Below are positions 27,142 through 35,187 of a stretch of 64,000 bases of DNA, piece by piece. This DNA comes from Gemmatimonadota bacterium. GTDB lineage: Bacteria > Gemmatimonadota > Gemmatimonadetes > Longimicrobiales > Gaopeijiaceae. The notes beneath the pieces were generated by a model. The model was given only the letters and a program-made list of their open reading frames with translations. It made no database searches and had not been told where the DNA came from. Position 1 is the first letter of the stretch; each line of letters opens with the position of its first letter. The DNA lies in the NCBI GenBank assembly GCA_015664885.1, contig DQPL01000064.1, positions 120,010-184,009 of the forward strand, given 5' to 3'. The position numbers were made by a program, and so were the translations under genes.

Positions 27142-27856
27142 CGCTGCTGAGGCCCCGGCCAATGCGCCCCCATCGGATCTCCCGCAGCACCGGAAACGAT
27201 CTATACGAGCCCCTGTTGTAGGAGAAGTACTTGAAGAGCACGCGACCTTCGATCCGCCAAGCCTCCAGCAGTCCCCAGTACCGTGAGTCGAGACTCTGGT
27301 CTCTGTTGTCGCCGAGCATGAAGTAGTGGCCCTCGGGAACCACGATCGGCCCCCAGTCGTGCCGGCTGGGCAGGTAGCTGTCGCGGTCGACGCTCGCCAC
27401 GAGATGTTCGAGCTGCCACGCCATGTCTGGGCTGCGGTCGTCCTGTCGGCGCACGGCGTTCAGGTACGGCTCATCGACAGGCTCGTCGTTGAGGAAGAGC
27501 GCCGCGTTCCGCATTTCGAGCGTGTCGCCGGGCAGCCCGATCAGCCGCTTCACCAGCATCATGTCCACCTCGTGATGCGGGTCGAAGACCAGCACGTCGC
27601 CTCGATGTGGCCTCGAGTATCCGGGAATTCGGATCTGTGTGCCGGGGATGCGCGAGCCGATCGCCAGCCGATTTACCAGCAGCATGTCACCAACCAGCAG
27701 AGTGCGCTCCATCGAGCCCGACGTAATCACGTAGGTCTGCACCAGAAACGTTCGGATCACGAAGAACAGAGCCAGCGCCATGACGATGGACTTCGTCCAC
27801 TCGACGGCCGGGTTCTTCTTTTTTTCCTTGCCCTTCTCTTTCGCCTCGGCCGGCAA
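27134..27856 (-). CDS. lepB: Signal peptidase I
   Basis: A 240-residue membrane serine protease that removes signal peptides of exported proteins. A Lys-rich N-terminus (KEKGKEKKKNP) is followed by one membrane span (TKSIVMALALFFVIRTFLVQ). Catalytic Ser is in ITSGSMERTLLVGD and the general-base Lys in MLVKRLIGLPGD; the C-terminal signature GDNRDQSLDSRYWG is intact. I chose the TTG at 27854-27856 because AAGGAGG lies 4 nt before it; the frame is open to 27928, but that extension has no family similarity. It is essential in most bacteria and fits the many exported proteins of this window. Confidence 0.95.
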   Translation of the reverse strand: MPAEAKEKGKEKKKNPAVEWTKSIVMALALFFVIRTFLVQTYVITSGSMERTLLVGDMLLVNRLAIGSRIPGTQIRIPGYSRPHRGDVLVFDPHHEVDMMLVKRLIGLPGDTLEMRNAALFLNDEPVDEPYLNAVRRQDDRSPDMAWQLEHLVASVDRDSYLPSRHDWGPIVVPEGHYFMLGDNRDQSLDSRYWGLLEAWRIEGRVLFKYFSYNRGSYRSFPVLREIRWGRIGRGLSSGD

Positions 27857-27998
27857 GACTCCTCCTTGAGTAGCGCTGAGGAAAGATACCGCCCGTTGAC
27901 GGATTCGGGCTCCTTCCGTAGATCCCAAAAGCCTGATGTCACTCAGTCCCTGGAGGAAGCTCTCGGGACCTTCGACCTCCCGTACAGAGGTGGTTTAG

Positions 27999-29150
27999 AT
28001 GCGGACTCGCTTCGCGCTCGTTGCTCTCGGCTCTTGCCTGCTCTTCGTCGCGCCAGCAGGCGCCCAGATCCAGCGGTCGGCACTGCACGACTTTCAGATG
28101 GTCCCGGTTGCGGAAGGGTTCGAGACGCCCTGGTCGATGGCCTGGCTGCCTAACGGCGACATGCTGGTTACCGAACGCCCGGGGCGCCTACGCATCGTGC
28201 GCGACGGTGAGCTGTTGCCGGACCCGGTGCCTGGCATACCCGAAGTCCACGCACGGGGTCAGGGCGGACTACTCGACGTTCAGCCACACCCGGACTTCGC
28301 GAACAACCACTGGCTATACATCACTTTTTCGAAGCCCCAGGCCGACGATCAGTCCACGACCACGCTGATCCGGGGCAAGTTCGAAAACGATGCCCTGACA
28401 GATGTCGAAGAGCTCTTCGAAGCGGTCGCCCGCGGTAGAAACGGGCACTACGGTTCCCGGATCGCATTCGCCGGCGGCTACGTCTTCATCTCGGCCGGCG
28501 ACCGCCAGGCACCCTCGAGGGGCGACCTCGAGGCGCACCCCGCCCAGGACCGCTCGAACCACCACGGGGTCATCATTCGGCTGCACGACGACGGTCGCGT
28601 CCCGGCCGACAACCCGTTTGTCGGGCAAGAGGGAGTGCTGCCCGAAACCTGGAGTTACGGGCACAGGAATCCTCAGGGCCTCGCGATCCACCCTGTGACC
28701 GGCGACCTATGGGCCAACGAGCACGGCCCCCAGGGGGGCGATGAGCTCAACCTCATCCAGCCCGGCCGCAACTATGGGTGGCCGGTGATCGGGTACGGGG
28801 TGAACTACGGCAGCGGTTCCACAATCCACGTGGGCACGATGCGAGAGACGATGGAGCACCCCGTGCATTTCTGGGTGCCATCGATCGCGACGTGCGGACT
28901 CATGATCTACACCGGCGACCAGTTTCCTGGTTGGCGGGGGAACTTCTTCGTCGGGGGTCTCGGAGGCATGCAGCTCGCTCGGCTGACTGTGGACGGGCAG
29001 AACGTCGTCGCCGAAGAGACCCTCATCCAGGGCTTCGGCCGGGTCCGGGACGTGCGTCAGGGACCAGATGGCTACATCTATGTCGCGATTGGGAATCGCG
29101 GCGGTAGTCCGAGTGCAATCTACCGGATGGAGCCAGCCGGCAACCGTTAG
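27999..29150 (+). CDS. PQQ-dependent soluble aldose sugar dehydrogenase
   Basis: A 383-residue exported six-bladed propeller enzyme with a signal peptide (ends APAGAQI). Family motifs in order: GFETPWSMAWLPNGDMLVTERPGRL, VHARGQGGLLDVQPHPDF, the catalytic-His region NGHYGSRIAF, YGHRNPQGLAIHP, WANEHGPQGGDELN (calcium and PQQ site), NYGWPVIGYGVNY and the C-terminal DVRQGPDGYIYVAI. It should oxidise aldose sugars in the periplasm and donate electrons to the respiratory chain. Start ATG at 27999, with AGAGGTGG 5 nt upstream. A perfect terminator follows at 29156-29187. It diverges from lepB. Confidence 0.93.
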   Translation: MRTRFALVALGSCLLFVAPAGAQIQRSALHDFQMVPVAEGFETPWSMAWLPNGDMLVTERPGRLRIVRDGELLPDPVPGIPEVHARGQGGLLDVQPHPDFANNHWLYITFSKPQADDQSTTTLIRGKFENDALTDVEELFEAVARGRNGHYGSRIAFAGGYVFISAGDRQAPSRGDLEAHPAQDRSNHHGVIIRLHDDGRVPADNPFVGQEGVLPETWSYGHRNPQGLAIHPVTGDLWANEHGPQGGDELNLIQPGRNYGWPVIGYGVNYGSGSTIHVGTMRETMEHPVHFWVPSIATCGLMIYTGDQFPGWRGNFFVGGLGGMQLARLTVDGQNVVAEETLIQGFGRVRDVRQGPDGYIYVAIGNRGGSPSAIYRMEPAGNR

Positions 29151-29155
29151 GATGG

Positions 29156-29187
29156 AGACAGGACGCCGCGGCCGCGGCGTCTTGTCT
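29156..29187. terminator. Bidirectional-type terminator hairpin
   Basis: AGACA-GGACGCCGC-GGCC-GCGGCGTCT-TGTCT: a long near-perfect stem spanning 29156-29187, followed on the plus strand by CTTTCGTTT. It lies just after the PQQ sugar dehydrogenase stop and before the end of the minus-strand ADOP relic, so it can serve both. Confidence 0.85.
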
Positions 29188-29195
29188 CTTTCGTT

Positions 29196-29609
29196 TCAGT
29201 CAGCCCGCAAGACGGAAACGGGATCTACCGTCGCCGCGCGGGTCGCGGGCACCACGCTCGCCACGGCGCTCACCGCGAAGAGCACCAAGACTACGGGCAC
29301 CAGCGTCATGGGCGAGACCGCCTCGAACGAGAACCCTCGTAGCACGTTCGAGATCAGCACCATCAGCGGCACCAGCAGGACTGTCCCGATCGCCAGCCCG
29401 AGCACGGTCATCTTGAGTCCTTGCAACGCGATCATGCCCACGACCGTGCGCGCCTCCGCGCCAAGTGTCATGCGCACTCCGATCTCCTGACGCCGCTACG
29501 CCACCGAGTAGGCGATGACGCCGTAAGTCCCCAGCGAAGACAACAGCAACGCGAGGACTCCAAAGGCGCTCAAAATATCGTTGAAGAGGCTCATCGTGAC
29601 CGTGTAGCG
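29196..29609 (-). pseudogene. ADOP permease, C-terminal FtsX fragment with in-frame stop
   Basis: Reading leftward from about 29609: FNDILSAFGVLALLLSSLGTYGVIAYSVA, an in-frame TAG, then RRQEIGVRMTLGAEARTVV, two membrane segments, and VPATRAATVDPVSVLRAD to the stop at 29196. This is the last FtsX domain of an ADOP permease, residues about 670-800 of the normal protein. Everything upstream is gone and replaced by a response-regulator fragment on the other strand. The TAG sits at a position normally held by an Arg or Ser codon, so it is a nonsense change. Confidence 0.8.
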
Positions 29610-29619
29610 TGCCGCGTGT

Positions 29620-29850
29620 ATGGAAACGATTCGCAGGCTTCGACGACTCTCCGACCAGGTCCCCATCTTGGCCATTTCCGGGGGCGGGCGAGGGTCGGCC
29701 GGCGACTACCTGACGGTCGCGCGCGCGCTCGGTGCAACCCGCACGATGAACAAGCCGTTCAAGCTCCGGGAGCTTGCCACCATGGTGGAGGAACTCTTGG
29801 AGGAGGCCACGCTCAAGTCGGGCTCGGCTCAACCCGATACTTATTACTAG
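29620..29850 (+). pseudogene. Response-regulator receiver domain, C-terminal half
   Basis: 76 codons (METIRRLRRLSDQVPILAISGGG through LGATRTMNKPFKLRELATMVEEL) match the second half of a CheY-like receiver domain: the DG-x-ETI helix, the Ser in LAISGGG (the conserved Thr/Ser), and the Lys-Pro of NKPF. The phosphorylated Asp and the first half are missing. It begins exactly where the inverted ADOP fragment ends, so a rearrangement created both. A terminator follows at 29945-29979. Probably not functional. Confidence 0.65.
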
Positions 29851-29944
29851 GCCGGGACGGCTTGGTCATCGAGGTGGGCCCAAAAAAGACAAACACCGAC
29901 CGTTTCTGACGAGCTCGGCACTCGACAACCACCAACCGGCGACG

Positions 29945-29979
29945 CCCCGCTCCGCTTTCGCGGAGCGGGGTTGTTTTTT
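29945..29979 (+). terminator. Strong intrinsic terminator
   Basis: CCCCGCTCCGC (29945-29955), loop TTTC, GCGGAGCGGGG (29960-29970), then TTGTTTTTT. A perfect 11-bp GC stem with a T-run in the plus direction, about 100 nt after the receiver-domain remnant, probably the original terminator of that response-regulator gene. Confidence 0.9.
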
Positions 29980-30116
29980 CCCTCCCAGCGAACCAACACA
30001 CCTTACCGCGCTTAAGATGCCATCACCCCTCTAAGAATCCTTCCTCAACGCGCCGATACTCTTCATCGAGAGGGGAGCTACCCCTGCTCGCGGTCGGTAG
30101 GAGAGAGGATTCGGTC

Positions 30117-30518
30117 ATGCTTACCCCAAAGAAAGGGGTCGTCGCACGAGGCACGCTGTTCGGAGTATCGGTACTGGTATGCGCTGGCTGTGCAACGATG
30201 AGCCCCAGCCCCCGATGGGAGGGCACCCCTACCGACACGGAGATCTCCGTCGAAGTGACGAATCTCGTCTGGAACGACATCACGATCTACTCCGCGATCA
30301 ATAGCTCCAAAACTCGACTCGGCTTCGTCACGACGGGCACGACTGGGCGTTTCAAGATTCCGCGGCACCACAGTCACTCCTCTGGTTTGGAACTCATCGC
30401 CGATCCGGTCGGGTCACGCGTTGTGCTGAAGTCGGGCCGAATCAATGTGGGACCCGGCCAGGCCATCCGCTGGACCGTTCACGAAAACGCCGGAATAAGT
30501 AGCCTTACCATCTGGTAG
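30117..30518 (+). CDS. Small lipoprotein of unknown function
   Basis: A 133-residue lipoprotein: signal peptide with lipobox (VLVCAGCATM), then a beta-rich domain (ISVEVTNLVWNDITIYSAI, LGFVTTGTTGRFKIPRH, LELIADPVGSRVVLKSG, INVGPGQAIRWTVHEN). The alternating hydrophobic pattern suggests a small beta-sandwich exposed to the periplasm. I do not know the family. Start ATG at 30117 with AGAGGA 7 nt upstream. It stands alone between a terminator and the convergent tyrS gene, with an inverted repeat covering the junction. Confidence 0.7.
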   Translation: MLTPKKGVVARGTLFGVSVLVCAGCATMSPSPRWEGTPTDTEISVEVTNLVWNDITIYSAINSSKTRLGFVTTGTTGRFKIPRHHSHSSGLELIADPVGSRVVLKSGRINVGPGQAIRWTVHENAGISSLTIW

Positions 30519-30526
30519 GCTGGTAC

Positions 30527-30560
30527 GCGAGGCACGCCACTTAGGCGTGGCGTGCCTCGC
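30527..30560. repeat. 14-bp inverted repeat at the tyrS 3' end
   Basis: GCGAGGCACGCCAC (30527-30540) and GTGGCGTGCCTCGC (30547-30560) with a 6-nt spacer that includes the tyrS stop. It would form a strong hairpin in transcripts from both convergent genes but has no T-run, so it may stabilise 3' ends or help termination. Confidence 0.6.
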
Positions 30561-31833
30561 TCACCACAGTCAGGTGATAATTCTTCTTGCCTTTCCGGAG
30601 CACGAGAAACCGCCCCTCGATGGCATCCTCGGCCGTTACTCGATAATCGGTGCTCTCGATGCGACGATTGTTGAGGTAGATGCCACCCCCCTCGATCGAG
30701 CGGCGCGCGTCTCCCTTCGAAGTCGCGACGCCGGACTCTTCGAGAAGATCCACGATCAGCTTGCCCTCGGCAGCGAGCGCCTCCGCACCGACTTCGGAGG
30801 AGGGAACGTCCCCGAAGACATCCGCAATGTCTGGGGCACTCAAGCCAGCGAGGTCCCCCCCGAACAGCGCATCCGTCGCCTGTAACGCTTTCGCGAGGCC
30901 TGTCTCACCATGGACGCGACGGGTCACGTCCGCTCCGAGCGCCTTCTGTGCCACCCGCTTGTACGGCTCCGCTTCGGTGGCCGCCTCGAGTTCGGCAATC
31001 TCTTCTTTGGAAAGCAGCGAGAAGTATTTGAGGCACTTCACTGCGTCCGCGTCGTCGATGTTCAACCAGAACTGATAGAACGCGTAGGGGGACGTGCGTT
31101 CCGGGTCGAGCCATACGGTGCCTGACTCGGTCTTTCCAAACTTGCGGCCGGAGGCATTGGTGATGAGCGGTGAGACGATGCCGAACGCCTTCCCGCCATC
31201 GACCCGCCGGATCAGATCCGTGCCCGCCGTGATGTTGCCCCACTGGTCGCTACCCCCGAATTGCACCGTGCACCCGTCCCGTCGGTACAGCTCCAGGAAG
31301 TCGTACGACTGCATGAGGATGTAGCTGAACTCGGTATAGGAAAGGCCCACGTCCGGATCCTCGAGTCGCCGCTTCATCGACTCCTTGGCCATCAGTTGGT
31401 TCACCGAGAAGTGCTTGCCGATGTCCCTCAAGAAGTCGACCAGCGAGAGCTCACTGAGCCAGTCGAGGTTATTGCGCATGACCGCAGCATTCGGATCGAC
31501 CGCGAAGTCGAGAAAGTGTTCTAGCTGGCTGCGGATGCCCTCGGCGTTTTCAGCCGCCTCTTCTTTGGTGAGCAGCTGGCGCTCCGCATCCTTTCCGGAC
31601 GGATCGCCGATGAGTCCCGTGCCGCCGCCAACCAGGGCGATGGGCGTGTGACCGTGCCGCTGCAGGTGCACGAGATCCATGACCACGAGCAGGTTGCCCA
31701 CATGGAGGCTCGAAGCGGTGGGATCGAAGCCGATGTAGCCACTCCTGGGCGCCTCAGCCAAATGCTCGGCTGCGCCTTCGGTCATGTCCTGCAACAGCCC
31801 GCGCCAGCGGAGTTCTTCGACAAGAGCGCTCAT
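30541..31833 (-). CDS. tyrS: Tyrosyl-tRNA synthetase
   Basis: A 430-residue class I synthetase that charges tRNA-Tyr. The HIGH-like motif is SSLHVGNLLVV near residue 42. The tyrosine pocket shows GFDPTA and ILMQSYDF. FGGSDQWGNITAGTDLIRR is the typical GSDQWGNI segment. The KMSKS-like loop is GRKFGKTESGTVW, as in TyrS of the bacterial TyrRS type. The C-terminal S4-like RNA-binding domain (LLEESGVATSKGDARRSIEGGGIYLNN) is intact. I chose the ATG at 31833, where family homology begins; the frame is open to 31860 and the ribosome binding site is weak. It is monocistronic and an essential gene. Confidence 0.97.
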   Translation of the reverse strand: MSALVEELRWRGLLQDMTEGAAEHLAEAPRSGYIGFDPTASSLHVGNLLVVMDLVHLQRHGHTPIALVGGGTGLIGDPSGKDAERQLLTKEEAAENAEGIRSQLEHFLDFAVDPNAAVMRNNLDWLSELSLVDFLRDIGKHFSVNQLMAKESMKRRLEDPDVGLSYTEFSYILMQSYDFLELYRRDGCTVQFGGSDQWGNITAGTDLIRRVDGGKAFGIVSPLITNASGRKFGKTESGTVWLDPERTSPYAFYQFWLNIDDADAVKCLKYFSLLSKEEIAELEAATEAEPYKRVAQKALGADVTRRVHGETGLAKALQATDALFGGDLAGLSAPDIADVFGDVPSSEVGAEALAAEGKLIVDLLEESGVATSKGDARRSIEGGGIYLNNRRIESTDYRVTAEDAIEGRFLVLRKGKKNYHLTVVSEARHA

Positions 31834-31980
31834 GCGCCGAAGGGTACTCGCACCGGACAAGCGGTCAAGTGGCGACTGGCCAAGAAGCCTAACATGAAAT
31901 CTTGAGATTCTAGGGACGAGTCCCTACTCTGCGCCTCCAAGAATCGGCCGTCCCATTGCGTGAAATCAACGGAGAGCCCC

Positions 31981-32295
31981 ATGGCGTACATCGACCCCTG
32001 CGAGGTATCCCCGAACTACTACAAGACGCTGTTCGACAACGAAACTCTACGCGTCGTCGAGATGACGCTTCCGGCCGGTCACAAGGACACCCAGCACTCC
32101 CATCCAGTCGAGACCGTGTACTTCATCAAGGGCGGCGAAGTGCGCATCGATGTGGGCGACGAATCGATGGAGGCCGACATTCCGGATGGGCACGTCATGC
32201 ACCACGAGGAGTGGACCCACACCGTCGAGAACATCGGGGATACCGACATTCACGCGATCATCTTCGAGCCACAGATGGACGTGTCGCACCTGTAG
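31981..32295 (+). CDS. Small cupin-domain protein
   Basis: A 104-residue single-domain cupin. The metal-binding motifs are TQHSHPVETVYFIKGG (motif 1, two His and the Glu) and a second motif around HVMHHEEWTHTVENIGDTD. Such proteins bind a divalent metal and can act as dioxygenases, isomerases or small-molecule sensors; nothing here tells which. I chose the ATG at 31981 because GGAGA lies 5 nt upstream. It is monocistronic, followed by a bidirectional terminator at 32332-32363 and convergent with a DinB-family gene. Confidence 0.85.
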   Translation: MAYIDPCEVSPNYYKTLFDNETLRVVEMTLPAGHKDTQHSHPVETVYFIKGGEVRIDVGDESMEADIPDGHVMHHEEWTHTVENIGDTDIHAIIFEPQMDVSHL

Positions 32296-32331
32296 GGCAC
32301 CGCCGCACAACCGACCGTAACAAAAACTCGA

Positions 32332-32363
32332 ACGGCCCGCCCGGCAACTGTCCGGCGGGCCGT
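32332..32363. terminator. Bidirectional terminator between cupin and DinB genes
   Basis: ACGGCCCGCCCGG (32332-32344) pairs with CCGGCGGGCCGT (32352-32363), with one bulged base. TTTC follows on the plus strand and a run of A precedes (CAAAAACTCG), which gives a T-run on the minus strand, so it can stop both convergent transcripts. Confidence 0.8.
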
Positions 32364-32367
32364 TTCA

Positions 32368-32895
32368 CTACCAGCCCATGCGGTCCTTCAAGCGCGTCAC
32401 GTGCGCTTCGTGATGCGGGCAATGCCAGCCGTAGATTTCCAGCAGGACGTCGACCGAGACCACCCCCACGTCGGGGTACCGTAGCAAACGCGTGAAGTGA
32501 TCGGCGTCGAACGCACGTAGCATCGTGACCCACCGCGTGTGCAGCGCCTCCAGGATCGCCAGCGACATCTCCACCGGCGCGGACCTCGCCTCGGGTAGCT
32601 CCGCCCACTGGGCCTCCTCGTACGTGCCGATGGTCGGCTGGTCTTCCGTGACCGCCAGCTTGAAACGCACATAAGAGTTGATGTGCGAGTCGACGACGTG
32701 GTGAACGACCTGACGCACAGTCCAACCACCGTCCCGGTAGGGCGTGTCCAGCTGTTCGTCGTTCAGCCCTGCCACCGCCGCTCGCATGTTCGCGGGATGC
32801 GCCTCGATCGTGTCGATCATCTGCGTGCGCTCCTCGCTCGTGAGGGGGCGCTGCCGCGACTCGAAGCGGCCGATTGGATATCTCAACTCTTCCAT
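32368..32895 (-). CDS. DinB/YfiT-family putative metal-dependent hydrolase or transferase
   Basis: A 175-residue four-helix-bundle protein of the YfiT branch of the DinB superfamily. The N-terminus ELRYPIGRFESRQ and the segment LDTPYRDGGWTVRQVVHHVVDSHINSY are the YfiT signature; the metal-binding His residues lie in VVHHVVDSH and in YGWHCPHHEAHV near the C-terminus. Bacillus relatives (BstA) transfer bacillithiol; for this group the thiol cofactor is not known. Start ATG at 32895. It converges with the cupin gene across a shared terminator. A second, different DinB protein lies at 54181. Confidence 0.87.
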   Translation of the reverse strand: MEELRYPIGRFESRQRPLTSEERTQMIDTIEAHPANMRAAVAGLNDEQLDTPYRDGGWTVRQVVHHVVDSHINSYVRFKLAVTEDQPTIGTYEEAQWAELPEARSAPVEMSLAILEALHTRWVTMLRAFDADHFTRLLRYPDVGVVSVDVLLEIYGWHCPHHEAHVTRLKDRMGW

Positions 32896-32980
32896 GGCTC
32901 CATCGTACCTATCAAGCGTGTGAGTGTAGCGAGGTGGTGATCATTGCGGACCGTTCGCGTCCGCCCCAGCGTGCGTGCTC

Positions 32981-33286
32981 ATGTCTTCCTACGACGATTT
33001 CTACGCCATCGCGCGCAAGGTTCCGGCCGGGCGGGTCACGACCTACGGGGCGGTCGCCGCGGAGGCGGGGCTGCCGGGTCGCGCCCGGCAGGTAGGGTAT
33101 GCGATGGCGGCCTTGCCTGACGATCACGACGTGCCCTGGCACAGGGTGATCAACGCTAGGGGAGAAGTCAGCCCACGTGCCGGCGGCACGGCCTTCGAGA
33201 AGATCCAGCGCAACTTGCTCGAGGCCGAAGGCATCGTGTTCAACGCTCGCGGACGAGTCGACCTCGATCGCTTCGGCTGGCCATGA
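32981..33286 (+). CDS. Alkyltransferase-like protein (ATL, Trp in place of the active Cys)
   Basis: A 101-residue protein matching the DNA-binding domain of O6-alkylguanine-DNA alkyltransferase: VPAGRVTTYGAVAAEAGLPGRARQVGYAMAA (helix-turn-helix with the Arg finger), then VPWHRVINARGEV. True Ogt/MGMT has PCHR; here it is PWHR, so the protein cannot accept a methyl group. ATL proteins bind alkylated guanine and hand the lesion to nucleotide excision repair. Start ATG at 32981; GTG at 32975 is possible. It stands alone, divergent from the DinB-family gene. Confidence 0.9.
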   Translation: MSSYDDFYAIARKVPAGRVTTYGAVAAEAGLPGRARQVGYAMAALPDDHDVPWHRVINARGEVSPRAGGTAFEKIQRNLLEAEGIVFNARGRVDLDRFGWP

Positions 33287-33451
33287 AAAGCGGGCGCCAC
33301 GGCCCTCCCCGACATCATTCGTATTCGGCCCATGACAGCATCTCCGTCTGAAACCCCGCCTTCGCCGCTGCAAGCATAGAGCATGACAGCACGGGCACGT
33401 GTGCGCGAGGGTGCCCAAGACCACACGTTGATGGTCAGATGCCGTGTCTTT

Positions 33452-33525
33452 GTGGTATATTCTAACCTAGTAATATATGTTAGATAGTTAGTATATCTTT
33501 ATAACCTTCTATTAATATTTTAACG
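33452..33525. promoter_or_regulatory. AT-rich promoter/operator region of the CGNR gene
   Basis: About 70 nt with strikingly low GC inside a GC-rich genome. It contains TCTAAC (33461-33466) and GTTAGA (33479-33484) as an inverted repeat with a 12-nt spacer, several TATA-like hexamers (TATATT 33457, TATATC about 33492) and TAATATT. It is probably the regulated promoter of the regulator that starts at 33557. Confidence 0.55.
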
Positions 33526-33556
33526 GTGGGACTATCGCACATATTGGAGTGGGAGC

Positions 33557-34126
33557 ATGGACACAGACAATGTCGCCCTCGACTTCTTGAACACTCGGAC
33601 GTACGTGAACGGCCGAGCGACCGATCTCCTTTCGACCCCGGAAGAGCTGCGTGAGTGGCTCGTCAGCGTCGGCCTGCACGCGCATGGGATCGATGTCGAA
33701 GCATCACCGCCGGCTGCGCGGCTCTTGTTCGATGAGGCCCGCCGTCTCCGGGATGGGATCCTCACCGCGGTCGAGGCTCATGGCCGCTGCGAGACGGTAC
33801 CGCCGCGGGTCCTGTACGCGCTCAACCGTGTCCTGGAGGCGAGTCGCTCGACGGTACAGCTCGTGCATGACGGGGAACGGTTGACCTTGGTCAAGCTAGG
33901 CACTGCCCCTGACTCGCTCGCGGCCCTCTCACCGATCGCATTAGCTGCTGCGACGCTGCTCACGGAGGCCGATCGCCGACGAATCCGACAATGCGGCTCG
34001 CAGCGTTGCGTACTCTGGTTCCTCGATACCAGCAAGAACGGGCGGCGGCGGTGGTGCTCGATGGCCACTTGCGGAAACCGCGCCAAAGCAGCGAGGCACT
34101 ACCAAAAGCAGAAAGCTGCCAACTAG
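33557..34126 (+). CDS. CGNR zinc-finger transcriptional regulator (ABATE domain)
   Basis: A 189-residue regulator. The N-terminal ABATE domain (ALDFLNTRTYVNGRATDLLSTPEELREWL) is followed by a C-terminal CGNR zinc finger: IRQCGSQRCVLWFLDTSKNGRRRWCSMATCGNRAKAARHY, in which four Cys bind zinc and the NRAKAARHY helix contacts DNA. Family members are stress- or antibiotic-linked regulators, mostly uncharacterised. Start ATG at 33557 with GGAGTGGGAG just upstream. The AT-rich region before it holds an inverted repeat that may be its own operator. It converges with a secreted hydrolase gene. Confidence 0.9.
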   Translation: MDTDNVALDFLNTRTYVNGRATDLLSTPEELREWLVSVGLHAHGIDVEASPPAARLLFDEARRLRDGILTAVEAHGRCETVPPRVLYALNRVLEASRSTVQLVHDGERLTLVKLGTAPDSLAALSPIALAAATLLTEADRRRIRQCGSQRCVLWFLDTSKNGRRRWCSMATCGNRAKAARHYQKQKAAN

Positions 34127-34137
34127 GAAGCTCGGTC

Positions 34138-35112
34138 CTACGCCCCCGGGACCGCGTCGGCCGTCACGCTGTTCAGGAACCGGCTCACGGCTTCCGCGAA
34201 GCCGGCCTTGTCCTCCATGTGCGGGAAGTGACCGACTCCGGCGAGCACTACCAGTTCGCTCCTCGGGAGGGCGTCCCCGAGCCGCTCGTGGGCGTGTGAC
34301 GGAAAAACGCTTTGATCGCCCGTGAGGATGAGCGTGCGGGTGTCGAGACGCCCGAGTGAGTCGAAGAGATCCCAGTCGCCCAGGTTTTCTCGCATCGCTA
34401 CTGCCGTCGCAGGGAAGTTGCCGTACACGCCCTGAGGTAACCCGAGCTGCAGGCGGACCGATGCCTCCCTCTTTCCGAAGAACGCCTGGAACCGCGCCAA
34501 GTGGTAGTTCTCCAGCTGGATTGGATCGAGCTGCCAGTTCTCGCTGGTCGAAATCGACTGCATGATCATGCGGTTCTCCTCCGTCAGCCGAGACTCGACG
34601 ATGTCCTCATGCTCTGCCCAGAGCGCCCGGCTCGCCGGTTCGGGATCGATCAAGATCATCGCAGCTACGCGGTCCGGATACCTCAGCGCGTAGTGCAGCG
34701 CCAGCAGGCCCCCGAACGAGTGCCCCATCAACGTGACACGCTCTTGACCCGTCGCTGCCCGAATCGCCTCGAGGTCCTCGACGAAGCGGTCCATGGTCAA
34801 CTTGGACGGGTCTTCTGCGCCGGTGGAGCGGCCGCTGCCACGCTGATCATAGGCGACCCATTTCAGGCCCTCGGGCGGAAACCCCGGAGCATCTAACTCA
34901 GCTAGCAGGTATCCGACACCGATCCCCGGGCCCCCATGCAGAATCACGATAGGCGCACCCGTTCCCGCGACCAGGTATTGGAGCTGCGCACCGTCCACGA
35001 CAAGCGCGCCTTCTTGCTCGAGCCGCACCGGTGCCTCCTGCTGGCCACACCCCGCGAGCGATGTGGAGACCACCAGCGCGAGGGCAACGAGGGCCAATGA
35101 GAAACGTCTCAT
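34138..35112 (-). CDS. Proline-iminopeptidase-like alpha/beta hydrolase, lipoprotein
   Basis: A 324-residue hydrolase with a lipoprotein signal (VVSTSLAGCGQ), so it is membrane-anchored in the periplasm. HGGPGIGVGYL forms the oxyanion hole typical of proline iminopeptidases; DQRGSGRS follows; the nucleophile elbow is GHSFGGLLAL; the Asp lies in LTGDQSVFP and the His in GVGHFPHMED. It likely removes N-terminal residues from peptides or hydrolyses esters. I chose the ATG at 35112, where the signal peptide begins; the frame is open to 35160. It fits the window's theme of exported peptide-degrading enzymes. Confidence 0.87.
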   Translation of the reverse strand: MRRFSLALVALALVVSTSLAGCGQQEAPVRLEQEGALVVDGAQLQYLVAGTGAPIVILHGGPGIGVGYLLAELDAPGFPPEGLKWVAYDQRGSGRSTGAEDPSKLTMDRFVEDLEAIRAATGQERVTLMGHSFGGLLALHYALRYPDRVAAMILIDPEPASRALWAEHEDIVESRLTEENRMIMQSISTSENWQLDPIQLENYHLARFQAFFGKREASVRLQLGLPQGVYGNFPATAVAMRENLGDWDLFDSLGRLDTRTLILTGDQSVFPSHAHERLGDALPRSELVVLAGVGHFPHMEDKAGFAEAVSRFLNSVTADAVPGA

Positions 35113-35187
35113 GAGTAGTGTCCAAGCAGCGTCGACTGTGCGCACCCAGAGGGCACGCAACGCGATCCGCGAGGTGGCTCGTCCTCC

